DNA of 64,000 nt from Melieria omissa (GCA_963971225.1 OZ020268.1:114931072-114995071), one strand, 5' to 3'; positions 24,420 through 37,098 are shown, numbered from the stretch's first letter. Translations and numbers: made by a program. Notes: generated from the sequence alone by a model not told the origin.

Positions 24420-25070
24420 TTTCCAAAGTCAAGGCCTAGTCCGACAGGACCGCGAGGGCCAAGATAATAGCGGTCTCTTAACGCAGGGTTACTAGACGTT
24501 ATCGAGCAGTAAGGGGATGCCTGAGACGCCGATGGCCAAACATACACTGAAACACAGGGAAGCGGGCTTCTATATCTAATACAAACCCTTAGCGGTCATG
24601 GTTACTGTAAAGCGTAATTTCATCGATTCGGTTACGAGGGTTACCATCGCTGCGAACTTGGCGGCCCTGGAACGCAGTAAGATGCGGATACGCTCTCCGC
24701 TTGCACGTGATTTAACGAGCAAAGGAGCAGAATACATGAAGCGATGGGTGGCAAGGTCTGGGCTGAAGAACTTAGTGCTACGCATAATAGACTCCACAGA
24801 TACGTGGAAATTATGGACAAACGGGACATTATCGAGCAGCAGCGAACTATTGGAACAGGCTGCAAGCGATTACAACACTTACGCTCAAAACAAGGACTGA
24901 GACATGGAACGAAACATTAACATTCGTACCATGATGTGAACTGACTATGTCGACATAGACGCGGACATGAGAGAGAGGTTTTGAGTGGGTCTAGGCTTTC
25001 GTTGCTTTTCATTACAATAAGAAAAGAAACAATAATACTGTCTTTCGACCGACAAACATACACTATAGAA
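24420..25070. other. Unassigned sequence with a 100-codon open frame (24598-24900, +)
   Basis: The frame starts at an ATG (24598), has a mixed amino-acid composition unlike the low-complexity frames elsewhere, and ends at 24900. I recognise no domain. It lies just upstream of an RTE-like LINE 3' end, so it may be a transposon-derived piece. Confidence 0.25.
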
Positions 25071-25079
25071 AACGTTTAT

Positions 25080-25470
25080 TTTGGCCGTACTCCTCTATGA
25101 TGCAGGAGCATAGACACTTTCGGGTAAGGACGTATCGGCTCTTAAGGTGTTCGAGAGGAAGGTACTTTGCACAAACTTTGATACATCGAGCTCTAGAAGC
25201 TCTATGGACGTAGCACAGCGAGTTAACATTCAGCGGCTACGCTGGCTTGGTCGTTACTGCCGTAAGGACAATGAAGCTCCGTCGCAATGTTCGATGCCAT
25301 AGTTGGAGCTCAACGACAAAGAGGGAGACCGTATCTCTGGTGGAAGAACCAAGTTGAGGCCCTATCTTCTCTTGGTGTGACCAACTGAGGAAGGCTCGCA
25401 TAAAACAGAGGCGCGTGGAGAGAACTTTGCTGCAGGTCATAACCCGATAACGGGTGGTTATGGCCATCAC
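25080..25470 (+). pseudogene. RTE-like LINE 3' end, decayed copy
   Basis: The frame reads LYDAGA (stop) TLSGKDVSALKVFERKVL, then MDVAQRVNIQRLRWLG, then frameshifts. This is the conserved C-terminal tail of RTE-like reverse transcriptase proteins (motifs of the form LYG.E.WTL and RLRWLGHV.RM). The end 'cataacccgataacgggt' is shared with the better-preserved copy at 45072-45442. A stop codon replaces the Trp of the first motif. Confidence 0.7.
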
Positions 25471-25584
25471 ACGACGATTCAACTTCGTTCTCCTACCAGA
25501 GGAAAAACCAACCGACCGCCGACTAAAATTTATAGATAGCATTATTATGACTGTTCGGATAGGTTTTGTTGGTTTGTTAATTGG

Positions 25585-25640
25585 TTGGTTGGGTAGGTTA
25601 GGTTGGAGTGGCAAACTTCTCCAAAAAGAGCCTTACTGAA
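25585..25640 (-). repeat. LINE 3'-end fragment with TTAGG-type tail
   Basis: 'ggttgggtaggttaggttgg' followed by 'agtggcaaacttctccaaaa' matches the end of the LINE remnant at 16700-17340 and shows the same tail orientation. Confidence 0.5.
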
Positions 25641-26030
25641 GCACAAAGAAATTACTAATTTTTGGGACTCTAACTATGATATTTTAATGCTCTTTAACTC
25701 ATATTTTGGTGTATTCTTTTTTACTAAAGCATATTGTAAATTTTTTTGTAGAAAGTTCTACTCGTTTCCAATATCTTCCCCAGTCAAATGGATATTAAGC
25801 ACCGTGTTAAGACCAAACTTCCCATCAATCCATCTCATCACTAATGAGTTATCTACGGTGAAATAAGAAGACCACTACCATTATGCTGTTGTGCTGTCTG
25901 CTGAAGGATACACTTGGGTATGTATGTATTTAAATGTTATCGAACCATATTTCCGATGTATAAAATGGGTCAAAGCTGAATCCTACGTAGAAGAAGTGAT
26001 CCCCAGCTTCTTTAAGGTCGTGTGTGGAGC
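25641..26030. other. No gene seen
   Basis: AT-rich to mixed sequence between two LINE fragments. No recognisable repeat end or coding segment. Confidence 0.45.
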
Positions 26031-26039
26031 AGTATTCTC

Positions 26040-26260
26040 TTGGCTTTGAATACTTATTCAGACCTCCAAGTCACTGTTGTGTATCAGCCATAGAAACTGC
26101 TCTAGACTTGGCCAAAGAGAATAATATCTCTGACAGCCAAGCGGCAATAAGGACCCCAGGATCTCACCTACTAACATCAAAGAATGTGTCAAAGTGTCGC
26201 AAATCTCTCTATGAGATGGCTGAACCATATAACATTTACCTTATTTGGGTGCCCGGTTAA
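26040..26260 (+). pseudogene. LINE RNase H fragment
   Basis: A frame with ISDSQAAIR, then TSKNVSKCRKSLYEMAE and YNIYLIWVPG corresponds to the middle of the RNase H domain of an I/R1/LOA-type ORF2. It stops (TAA) exactly where the GH.. motif should follow WVPG. This is a different subfamily from the 18.9-kb copy, judging by the spacer. Confidence 0.7.
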
Positions 26261-27920
26261 TCCATTTGCTTCTTCTGTACCTGTCCGGTTTTTTGCCAGA
26301 AACGTAAGAAACATATAGGTGTCGTCTATTCAGAAAATCTATCCTATCCTATCTTGCTGCCTCTTTTACCTATCTACCAATCTTGGATATGATTGGGAGA
26401 TTTTACAAAAGTTTTTCAGTTAGAACAAAAAACCGATTTCCACGACAACAAATAACTTGTGAACTTGTGATGATTAAAAAAAACATACACAATTAAATAT
26501 GTTAAAATTGGTTACCTTACACTCATAAAACATTGTTCAATTGAGCCAAAGGTTTTCATGCAATTAATTGAATTTTCAAACAATAATCGTTCTACAAACG
26601 AAGTACCATGTATCTATTTCACTTCAAATCTCCGCTTCAATTCGACACAGTTTGTGGCTCATTAATTATTTGCATGATTTCCATTCAAAAGCAGCGTGTA
26701 ATTCTCACTTGCTTCATGACAGCGACACTTAAAACCATTTTACCATGAAGACATTTGTCGCAAATCTATAGATCAACAGCGGCAACAATTAGCAGCAGAT
26801 GCCGTTGGCCACCAACCCCTGCACCGCTCAGCAGGCACTCGGTCAACAGTGTCAGCGCGCTAATGTCCAATGTATCCGGCTGCCATCAAGTGTCGACCGA
26901 ACGACCGATCGCAACGCATTCGACAGCGCCTATCAGATCGAAATCGATCAGCTGCTTAATTTTAATTTTTACCACTCGACTCTGTTGAAATTGACCACAT
27001 TTTGTCTGCTTGGGTTTTGAAGTTTTCAATTTAATTCAATGAAACTGTGCGCTTGTCCTTGTTGGGTCCTGTCAAGCGGTCTGCAGGAAGCGCGACAGAT
27101 GTTAAGCGATAAAGTCTATGTATATGTGTGTGTGTGCCGCTGCGTGAAACAAGTCTAAACATATGCAAAAGGAAGCGGCAAGTCATAAAGGAAGCGCAGT
27201 TGTCGTACGCGCTCTGCGGATCCTTTCTGCTGCGTTGCTTCTGCTGCTGTTCGTATTCGACAGTAAATATTTTGTAGATTGTCTGCCAGCGATAACTGAC
27301 TGCGCATTGCGGTTGCGGTGTTGCGTTGGATTTTTTACATTTCGGTCTTTTGTTGTATGTGGCTGCATAGGTTAAAGGATAATCGTTATAACTGCTTCGA
27401 ATTGTGTAGAAATTAACAGGAAGTAAAATGAATGATTCGAGAGCGTCACGGGCGCACATGAACGCCGTTTTCAAGGCAATGTTGGTGAGGATTTTCGAAA
27501 ACAAGTTTGACATATGCGCTTTGTTGTGTGCGAATGGAGCATGAACGGGGCCATTGTTCAAGAAACAAAAGAAACAATGGCAAATGGGGCAACAAGGTTT
27601 GCTAAGCGGGTTTCACTTATTAAGTTTTTAAGGCAAATAGGGGAACAATTTTAAGAAATTAAATCATCATGAAGAAGTTAATGTTTTCAAGTGGAAAGTT
27701 GAAAACTTACTTAGTATAGAATTCATGCAACGTTGATTGAAGAAATCGTTTAGAAAGTTTTGAAATGCTTTGTTTTCATGCTTTTTGCTTTCATGCGGTC
27801 ATAAAAAACTGAATGATTCCAGCAGATGGTCAGTGCTAAATGCTAAAGGGAACTTAGACTATGTTGAGTACATTCAGCTCATAGAAAAGAAGAAGAAGAA
27901 AGCAGTCCAAGAAAAAATAC
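26261..27920. other. No gene confirmed; GC-rich island 26.7-27.5 kb
   Basis: The island contains a TG run near 27120-27135, and the frames lack domains. The flanks are AT-rich. A short GAA run lies at about 27888-27900, just before the tandem array. Confidence 0.45.
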
Positions 27921-27924
27921 GAAT

Positions 27925-29000
27925 CTAATTATTTCTCATTTGAAGTGCTTTCATCATATTTGAAGCCAAAAGGCCCACAAAATCTTGTTGCTCCATACAA
28001 ACTCTTAACCCATTGTTAATCCCTTTAGAATTTTATTTTCAAAAAGTGAAAAGCACGTGTCGATTATTTCACATTTAAATTACTTTTACCAAGTTTGAAG
28101 TAAAAAGGTCTATTAATTCATTTTTAAAGTACAGTTTCTTCATACAAACTCTTAACCCATCGTTGACCCCTTTAGAATTTGATCGAAAAAAAACCTGTCG
28201 AATTATTTCACATTTGAAGTACTTTTACCAATTGGAAGTCAAAAGGCGTATTTTTTTTCATAAAAACGTTTAACCCTTGGTTTACCCCTTTAAATTTTGA
28301 TTTTCGAAAAAAGAAAAAACACGTCAAAAATTTTTCACCAAATTTGAAGACAAAAGGTCCATAAAATCTTGTTACTCCATACAAAATGTTAACCCCTAGT
28401 AGACCCAATTAGGTTTTGATTTTTGAAAAAATAAAAAAAGCGTCAAATTATTTCTCACTATGAGTACTTTCACCAAGTTTAAAGTCAATAGATCCATTAA
28501 TTCATGTTTTTTAACAGTTAGTCTCTGTTAACTTTTAACCCATTGTTGACCCTGTTAGATTTTGATTTTCGAAAAAAAACAAATCGTATCGAATTCTTTA
28601 TTTCACATTTGAAGTACTTTCACCAAGTTTGAAGTGAAAAGGTATAACAAATAATTTTTTCTCATAAAAGCTTTTAACCCTACGTTTACCCTTTAATTTT
28701 TGGTTTTAAAAAAAAATTAGAAACACGTGTCAAATTATTTTCGATTTCAAGTATTTTCAACAACTTTAAAGCCAATAGGCCAATCGGTTCATAGTATTTT
28801 CGTAGTCTTTCCGCCTACGCACTTTAACCCGTTGTTGACTTCGTCAAATTTTGGCTTCTGAAAAAATAAAAATACGTGTCGAATTATTATTGATTTGAAG
28901 CATTTCCACTAACTTTGAAATCAATAAGTCCATTAAATCAACTTTCTTCAACAACACCTTAACCCATGTTTTGCCCTTTTAGACCCCGAATTAAAAAAAA
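27925..29000. repeat. Tandem array of ~135-bp units, first locus (about 8 units)
   Basis: 'aacccattgttgacccc'-type words recur near 28007, 28148, 28271, 28390, 28538, 28675, 28827 and 28960. Each is preceded by 'accaagtttgaagtcaaaag' and followed by 'attttgattttcgaaaaa'. The last unit ends distinctively 'ttgcccttttagaccccgaa', as does the array at 37.6-39.1 kb. The unit, orientation and end unit match that second array, so the two are paralogous. Confidence 0.92.
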
Positions 29001-29096
29001 AAACCGTTTTAGTGAAGATTTATTTTTCATGGCCTGGGCGATGATGAATCAGTCGGTCAGGACAAATAATTATATGTTACGTGTAGAGATTAAACT

Positions 29097-29389
29097 TTAA
29101 CCCTTTCGGCCCCAAAGTTGCCGAGTTTGTCATAAAATCAAAAAGTGATAATTTTTTATTTTTCCACAAATATTAAATAATTTTTCTGTAATTAAAAAAT
29201 ATTGATGGTAAATTTATTTAACCCGTTTTAAGCTAAAATTGTTCAAAAGTAAAATAGGTCTCGAAAAGTAACAAAAAGGTGTGGCGACTTCAAATGTTGT
29301 ATGCACACTTCTTAGGCAAATGCTTCATGATTTAAATATCAAAAAGTAATATCGGGACACAGGGTAAAATTCGGAATCGAAAGGGTTAA
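29097..29389 (+). mobile_element. TTAA-flanked MITE (CCCTTTCG ends), short copy
   Basis: It begins TTAA-CCCTTTCGGCCCC and ends GGAATCGAAAGGG-TTAA, giving short inverted ends inside a TTAA duplication, as in piggyBac-type elements. The interior matches, in inverted orientation, the longer copy at 39201-39717. This copy lacks about 220 bp of interior. No coding sequence is seen. Superfamily is inferred from the TTAA target and the CCC end. Confidence 0.82.
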
Positions 29390-32300
29390 CGAGTTTAGTA
29401 TTCAATGCAGATGTCGCAGGTGAAGTTAAGCAACCCGGATGCAGGACATTCTCCCATAAAACATTAGTACAACCGCCTTGAAGAGTAGAGACGCCTGACA
29501 TGAAGTGATTTGAAGTAAATCAAAATTCCGTGTGACCATCTATTTCAAGATTCCACAGAAACCAATTTCCCAAAACTGCATTTCCTATGCAACACTTGCG
29601 GTCAATTAAATTTCAACACCCACCCAAACCAATGTTGCTCGTGTCGGTTGTGTGCATAATTGCAAACATTTACTGGCTAGTTGTTGTTGTTGTTGCCTTA
29701 TTGAAGTGTATGTTCCGGCACATTGTTGCTGCTGCTGTTGGACACTTCAATTGTTGCAATCGTTTCCTGTGCGCCAGTTTGTGTGGTCGTCGTGCAATTG
29801 TCCGAAGCGAAATCAAATCACATCACATCAAATAAAATGCAGCATATGCGACAGCCGGAGATAGTCGACGACAGCTTCAGCGGCAAATCATATCGTGCGT
29901 GGTGCGTACATGTGGCGAGTGAGATTGTTGCGGCTGTGTGGTCGGCGGCGTTTGGTCCTGGAGCGAAGCGAGCGTAATCACTTGGATGTTAATGTTGATG
30001 ATGATAATGATGAAGAACATAACGATGATGATGATGTTGCTGAAAATGTTGTTGTTGTTATTGTTGTTGATGCTGACAACAACGCTCTGTGTGTGCTAAT
30101 GAAATACTTAGAACAATTTTGTTGCTGTGGTTGTTGTTGGGCGCTTATCTGTGTGCGGCGGCGGTGCGCTGTTTGCAGCCTTTGTACATACTTTTTGTGC
30201 CCTCTACATAAATACAATCATACCTACATACATACATACTTAGCTCACCAACAGTCTATCTGTCTGTCTGTCTGTATGGATCTGTCTGTCTGGTACTTTC
30301 TGTTTGCTTGTCGGCTCTTTACTTGGTGCTTGCTCTGTATTTGTCGCCTTTTTTCACATATCATATTCTATTGTTGTTATTGTTGTTGTTGTTGGTGTTC
30401 TGGTTCAATCTGCGCTCAGCTTCCAGAAATTCTCGACCTGATGGTGGCATCGTTTGCTGGCCAAATGCCGAGTGCCGCATTAATTCGTGGCATTTCTAAG
30501 CCGCATCGAGTGTGAATTGAAATGTTGTGGCCCTTCTCTTTTATGTCAGAGTGCTATTTGCCGTTAGTGTTGTCATTGTTGTTGCTGTTATTGTTATTGG
30601 TTTCTTTCACACACTCCAATAGCTCTGTTTTTTGTCTACTATTATTTTATTTTTTGTCATTCTTGTTGTTGTTGTTATTGTTGGCTTTCTTCTTTCCTGC
30701 TTTTGTGCGGTCTCAGTCTCAGTTCTGACATTTTTTTTTTGATTTTATTTTCCAGTGGTACATGTTTGTTGTTGTTGTTGATTTTTGTATCTGAACTTGG
30801 ACTTTGGTGGGGTTTTTTTGGGTTCTTATGTTTTATTTTTGTATTTGGTTTTTTTTTATTTTTTGCTTATGTTGCCAGTCTGTTTTGGTTTTGTTCGTTC
30901 AACGTGCCAACGTGTCGAGTTCAGCGCAACTGGCTTTATTTAATACTGTTTGTTGTTGTTGTAGTTGGTGGTGTCATTGTTTTGGGGCACTTGAATGATG
31001 TTGATAGGACGTGTTCTAACACATTCGTATATACATACAAACATATTTATTTTTTCGTTTTGTGTTTTCCGTTCTACTCTATTCGATTCTATTTCATTCT
31101 ATTTTATTTTATTGTTTTATTGATTTATTGTATTTCGTTGGCTACGTGAGTATGTCCAGCGACTGATGTGCAGGTATATCGAACCAACGAGCCTATCAAC
31201 CAACCACACATAAACACACACACATATGTACATAAGTATGTGTGTGTGTGCGGCGTAATTTGCTCTTGAAACGAAAGTTTGGGGCCTAACGTTGCTGTCG
31301 TCATTGTCCCAACGTTAATTCATCTCCCTCCGCTTCCACCCTCACACCATTCCCACTCACTTCCTCTCTCCTTACACCTTTTGCTCTTCATTCAGTTCAC
31401 TGTTTGTCGGCTCATGTAACTAATCGACTGACATTGCCTGTCGTTCTGTCATGACTGCCAGCCAACTTTTGTTCATTCTGTTGCTTTATTGCTATCATTT
31501 GCATTGTTGCTGCTGCTTTTTCTTCTTCTTCTTCTTTGTTTTGTGATCAATTAATTTTATTTTGCTTTTGAGCATTTTTGATTTTTGTGGCATTTCACAT
31601 TTACATACCAACCAACTGGCCGCCTGTCCATACGTCTGTCCACCAACAAAAACATTTCATCGCTGCTCTCTGCTCATCGTTGAGTCTTTCATGCGTTCGA
31701 CCACATAACTGCCCGTTTGCTTATCTGTCAATCTGCTTGTCGTCTGTCCATATCTGTGCGCAGCGTCGTGTGTGAGAAAGTTTTTGATTTTAATTTTTTT
31801 TAATTTTTATATTTTCTTTATTCTGTATGAATGTGTGTTATTTTTTGATGGAATGCATTCAAATGCTGGTTTTTGTTTTTACTATTTGTTCTTTTTGTTG
31901 CGTTTTCCAACCAGCATTGTTCCATCTGTGCCGTCTGGCAGTTGGTACCAATTTTTTTCATTATTCGTTATTGTATTTCATTTTTGGTGATATTTCAATG
32001 TTGATAGCTGCCAATGCTTTAGATGCGTTGTTCTCCTTGGTTGTTGTTGTTGTTGCTGTGTTGATTATGACGATGACAATGACAATGCTGTTGTCATGCA
32101 TATGCACCGACGAGTTGATTTTGTGTTGGCGGCAATTTTGCCTTCGTTTTTTGTCAATTTCTCTTATGTATTGAGAAAAGGTTTTTTAATTTTTATATAT
32201 TTTTCTTTTCAACAGCATTTTCAATTTTTTAACCAACAACATTTAGCTGGAGGCTGTTGGATGAATTTTGTTATGAAAAATATCAAAACTGGTTGCGTGG

Positions 32301-32999
32301 TTGAGTTTGTAGACACTTTTTCTAGTTAGACACCTACGCTAAGATTTATTTTGTGTTATTGGTTGACCAGATGATGGCTATTCAAATTAGATTTATAGAT
32401 GCATATGTGGTATTTTCATATATATACAAATATAATGTTAGGCAATTGAGTGTTCTAGTCCTCCACAAATGTCTGTTTGTTACAAAAATTTTAAGTGAGA
32501 ATTATGCTTTCAAATGGTTCAATCTGCTCAAAAATTGTGCAAAATGAAAATCTTTGTGTGCATGTGGGGATTTTAAACACTGGGGAGACAATTTTTCTTG
32601 CGATTTCATATATAAGTTAAACCTTAAATGCACAGGTTCGCTTCAATCGGGATGACATACATATTTGTACTTTTTTTATTCCTTGTTCACTCCTCTCTGG
32701 AGCAGAGGGCCTCAACAAGATTCTTCTATCGTACATGACGTCGACTTTGTACATAACTTCAAATTAAACCTCGACATGGTTTTTTGAAATAACTGAAAGT
32801 CTTTTTGCTTCCTGAAAAATAATTCATGTACTTGCAGGTTAAATTGAACAAAGAATCATACTAAACTACACTACACCATACAATGAATAGTATATAATAT
32901 ACTAACTAATTAACTGTAACCTTCGATATTTCCTAAATCTTTCAAAAACGTTCAAAATACTCTAAAATGTTAAGTCCAAATCAATATTTTTTAGTTATT
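29390..32999. other. No gene confirmed; long TTG/T-rich region
   Basis: 29580-32330 is unusually T- and G-rich on the plus strand with many TTGTTGTTG runs, TCTG runs near 30255-30292 and CA/TG runs near 31215-31250. Long plus-strand frames here (one spans 29895-30515) encode runs of Val, Leu, Phe and Cys and are translations of the simple sequence, not proteins. 32340-32999 is ordinary AT-rich DNA. Confidence 0.55.
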
Positions 33000-33002
33000 G
33001 TA

Positions 33003-33928
33003 TAGGGTTTTCCAACAAGAGGTGTTATTTTGGTATTCAAAGAAAAATGCCATTTTTTGAGATAAATGATCGGATGTTTATTTCATAATAAAGAGGAAGA
33101 TATGCTGTTAATAATGAAAAACAACATCAGCCAAATGGCCACCACGACAACGCTTACAGGACCATATCCTTTTCATGAAATTTTCCATAAACAAATCGCA
33201 AAGTGGCTGCCCTGTGTCCTCGATAGCCTCACGAATTCTATCTTTGAGGTCTTGAATCGACGCTGGGCTGTTGGCGGACACCTTATCTTTCACGTGGCCC
33301 CAAAGGAAGAAGTCGCAAGGTGTTAAATCACAAGATCTCGGTGGCCAATTGTGATGACCTCTTCCAGAGATAACACGGTCCGGAAACTTTTCCCGTAAAA
33401 GAGCAATGGTTTCGGTGCTTGTGTGGCACGTAGCGCCGTCTTGTTGAATGCAAACGTTGTCCAGATCAATACCATCCAACTCCGACCATACAAAATCATT
33501 AATGACGTTTTTGGAATGCCTAATTCCAAAGAACGACGAGGAATCGACAAACCTGGGTTTTCTTCAACACTTTGGTCTGCAGCAGCAATATTCTCAGTTG
33601 TTGTTGAGCGATTTGTACGGGTTTTATTCTTCACATCACTAACTTGTCCCAACAGCTCGAATTTTTCCACCAATTTCTGTATTGCGGTCCGACAAGGTGC
33701 TTCACGACGACCCAAAAATGCTTTAGTTTTGCGAACTGTGACTGCAAGATTTTCACCATTTTTGTAGTGAATTTTAATAATTTCAATGCGTTGCTGAAGC
33801 GTGTATCGTTCCATTTTTAGTAATGGCGTAGTTTCTACTTGTCAAATGTCAAAGATCAAAAGCTTCCAAAGTGACAGCTATCGAAATACCGGGTGATTCA
33901 AAATAACACCTCTTGTTGGAAAATCCTA
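33003..33928 (-). mobile_element. rosa-type (DD41D) Tc1/mariner-superfamily element, defective
   Basis: Terminal inverted repeats GGGTTTTCCAACAAGAGGTG (from 33005) and the inverse CACCTCTTGTTGGAAAATCC (to about 33926) continue for about 28 bp, with one mismatch, and are bounded by TA. The element is about 0.92 kb, shorter than complete relatives, because the middle of the transposase gene is missing. Confidence 0.88.
33108..33814 (-). pseudogene. rosa-type transposase remnant, internally deleted and frameshifted
   Basis: The N-terminal part starts at the ATG at 33814 (MERYTLQQRIEIIKIHYKNG) and covers the helix-turn-helix region, with GIPKTS ending the readable N-terminal part near 33510. The frame then changes. 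The C-terminal part (DGIDLDNVCIQQDGATCHTS ... WPPRSCDLTPCDFFLWGHVK) runs in another frame to the stop at 33108. The second and third catalytic aspartates are visible in QQDGATCHT and TPCDFFLWG with 41 residues between them, the DD41D spacing that defines rosa-type transposases. The first catalytic Asp and roughly the middle third of the protein are missing. It sits inside matching terminal repeats, so it is a dead copy that could still be mobilised only by a relative's enzyme. Confidence 0.9.
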
Positions 33929-34049
33929 TACAAAAGAGGGTTAAGAGGGTTTTATGGCGAAACGTAAATAACCATTAGCATTGAAAAACGTGGGTGTTGC
34001 AATATTTCTGCGTTAAAATTTAAAAAACTATGATTTAGTCAAATATTAA

Positions 34050-34640
34050 AAAAAAATAAAATAATAAAATTTAATTAAAATTACATAAAACAAAACAAAA
34101 TGAAAAATAAAAATAATAATAAAATAAAATAAAATAAAATAAAATAAATTAAAATAAAATAAAATAAAATAAAATAAAATAAAATAAAATAAAATAAAAT
34201 AAAATAAAATAAAATAAAATAAAATAAAATAAAATAAAATAAAAAAAATAAAATAAAATAAAAAAAATAAAATAATATGAAATAAAATAAAATAAAATAA
34301 AATAAAATAAAATAAAATAAAATAAAATAAAATAAAATAAAATAAAATAAAATAAAATAAAATAAAATAAAATAAAATAAAATAAAATAAAATAAAAATA
34401 AATAAAATAAAATAAAATAAAATAAAATACAATAAAATACAATAAAATAAAATAAAATAAAATAAAATAAAATAAAATAAAATAAAATAAAATAAAATAA
34501 AATAAAATAAAATGAAATAAAATAAAATAAAATGAAATAAAATAAAAAATAAATAAATTAGAAATAAAAAAATAAAATAAAACACAACAAAATAAAATAC
34601 AATACAATAAAATAAAAGAAAATAAACTAAACTAAAATAA
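34050..34640. repeat. AAAAT pentanucleotide microsatellite, ~0.5 kb
   Basis: Nearly perfect AAAAT (TTTTA on the other strand) repeats run from about 34120 to 34560, with a few slips (AAAAAAAT, AAAAATA, TGAAAT, TACAAT) near 34245-34270, 34395 and 34430. Degenerate edges extend to about 34050 and 34640. The minus-strand frames with Phe-Ile-Leu-Phe-Tyr repeats come from this repeat. Confidence 0.97.
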
Positions 34641-37030
34641 AAAAAATTAAATAATAGTTTCCATAACTCTTCTATAGATGGCCAAGATACATACAGTTTT
34701 TGGCCAAAACCATTGCCATACGCCGTATTCCGTGTTAGTTTGTATTCTTATCGCTTGTAAATTTAACCTTTGAAACACTGATTTCGTAAAAACTTTAGCT
34801 ATTTATAGATAAAACCATAAAAACTCTCCAACCACTGTCAGCCGCACATGTCGACCGCATACCGAAACCAGCACAAATTATGCGATTATCAGTTCTTCGG
34901 TATGCAAACATTAATTAAAATTTGTTTACGTAAAAAATAAAAAAAACAACAAAAATAACCTTACAACAACGAACAATGATAAATACAAAAATTATAACAA
35001 AGTGCGACCACAAAAATTCAACCAACAACTCGAAAAACAATTGATAAGCATTTAAATTTTTTGTGTCGACGCCAGCTGGAGTGCAACAACAGCTATACAT
35101 ACAAAAAAACCAACAGCTACACAATAAAAATAAAAAAATAAAACAAAAACCAAATCATAATGAAAATATTGTTTAAGCAAAAGTTGGAGCAGCGAAATAT
35201 TTATCACTGCCACCTATTAGCGTTGTTTCCCGTGGTGTCTTGGCGCGGCTGATAGGCGCAAAACACACCACTTGGCATATAAATACATACATACATATAC
35301 ACGTACATACATAGATAGGCACATATGTACATATGTTGGTGTATCTATATCTACAGAGAGCGTTGCATGTGCTGTGGTCTTATCGGCGCACTGGATTGGC
35401 GGCAGCCTGTGGGGACGGTGGGCGCTGATATCTGTTGGCGGCTTTGAAACAGCGCCACAATCTGTCAATACGGCGCGCTCTGCTCTAACGCTGCCAGGCG
35501 GCGGTGGCGGCGGCGGCTAGGCCTATCGGTGTGCATGTGTGTTTGTGTGTTTGTGTGTCGACAACTGATAAGTGGAAGCGCGTTTTTTATCAATTGTCTT
35601 GTCGCGCTGTTGCCTGTGAATATTTCTATTTTAAATCTTTTTTCAACGGCGAACCACATTTTTTTTTATCTGCCACCAAACTTGCGCCAACCATTGGTGA
35701 TGTTAAAAAAAATTGCACATATGAAAAACGACAAAGCAGAAATATGAAAATGCAGCAATCTGCAGCATTTTTGCTAATTAATTTGTATGAAAAAGAAAAG
35801 AAATTGCAACGCAGCTGCGAGCAGCTCACTCAGGCCGAGCGATAGACAGACAAACAGATAAACAACTTTCGCTCCAGTCACTGCCAGCCATGCGCCGCTC
35901 GCCGCCAATGTAGACAACGCTTAAGCGTCGCAGTCGACTGCAACCTGCTGCCATTAAAATTGATTTTCCAAAATTATTCCCTTATGGCAACCCGATGCTG
36001 TCGTCCATCCAACTCGCCGCACATTTCCCTCGGCACTCGAGACGCAACGCCACAGCGCAACTGTGGCCATTAAATTTTCCCTTTCGCCAATGCGCAAAGC
36101 AGTGGCTGGTTGTTGTTGTTGTTGGTATTGTTCCACTGATAATAACGCTGTCTGCCAATTGGCGGCAGTGTGATTGCCCAGTTGCCTGTCTGGCTGTTTG
36201 ACTTCTTATAGTGGTTGTTGTTGTTGTAGTTGCACGAAAAATCAGCAGCAAAACCTCAACGCTGAGGGAAAACAGCAACCAAGCAACGTTGTTGCAGGAA
36301 AAGTCAAAAAACAATTGCTGCATTTTCGTTATTTGCTCAGCGCAAAGGTGTTGCTGTGTGTGTGAGTGTGTGTGTGCGGGAGTTGCAGTTAGCGCTGCAG
36401 CAATTAACCATAATTTATTGCCAATTACGCGCATGCGCAGTCGGCAATTTTTCTTTTTCTCGCCAAACCAACAAACAAAACACCAACAACAACAGTAAAC
36501 AGTAAAAAACGTTGCTGGTCAGCGCTCAAGCTGCACGCCTCTGCTTGTCATTGCCGCATGCAACATGCGGCAACAACCTAAGGTGAAAGTCATTTTCGGT
36601 TTTCTGCAATTGTTTGTTTTTGTTTGTTTGTTTGTTTGTTTGTTGTGTTATTATGGTTTTGCCTTTTCTTCAGTTGGCAGCAATTGGCATCAATTGCCAA
36701 CAACAGCAAATAGAACGCAACATGTTGTTGCCATACTCTTTTACACAAACACAAAAACGCACACAAACAAACACAAACAACACACACTAACACACACAAA
36801 TCGAGGCAGCAAATTGCGTGTGGCGCACGCGTGTAATTTGCTTGCTGCCAGCAATCAGCAACGCAACAATCATCGGCAACGTCAACACGGCAACGTGGCA
36901 ATAATTGGGGGTAGCCGGTTGGATTAACCGGTTGGCGACTCGATTCGACAGTAACAATTAGCGCAATGACCGCTGCCGAAGCGCTTATTACGGCAGCTGG
37001 AATTGATGTGTGTATGCCACAAAAAAAATG
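34641..37030. other. No gene confirmed; GC-rich island 35.2-36.9 kb
   Basis: Contains GT/GTTTGT runs (35530-35560), a CGG-rich stretch (about 35495-35518), TTG runs, an ACAC-rich stretch (about 36740-36800) and T-GTTT repeats (about 36612-36642). The frames are low in complexity, and I see no exon with matched splice sites. Confidence 0.5.
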
Positions 37031-37039
37031 AGAGAAGGC

Positions 37040-37098
37040 CAAAAAGACGAAGAGCGAGAGAGACAAAGAGCGAGAGAGACAAAGAGCGAGAGTGAGCG
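37040..37098. repeat. 18-bp minisatellite, about 3 copies
   Basis: 'gagagagacaaagagcga' repeats directly three times, with the last copy diverging to GAGTGAGCGA. Confidence 0.85.

Noticed and set aside
29895..31149. Long plus-strand frames rich in Val, Leu, Cys and Phe (for example 29895-30515 and 30703-31149)
   Set aside because: They follow TTG/GTT runs and T-rich DNA, show no domains, and have no splice or start context.
34046..34607. Minus-strand frames of about 150-180 codons with Phe-Ile-Leu-Phe-Tyr repeats
   Set aside because: They are translations of the AAAAT/TTTTA microsatellite, which has no stop codon in these frames.
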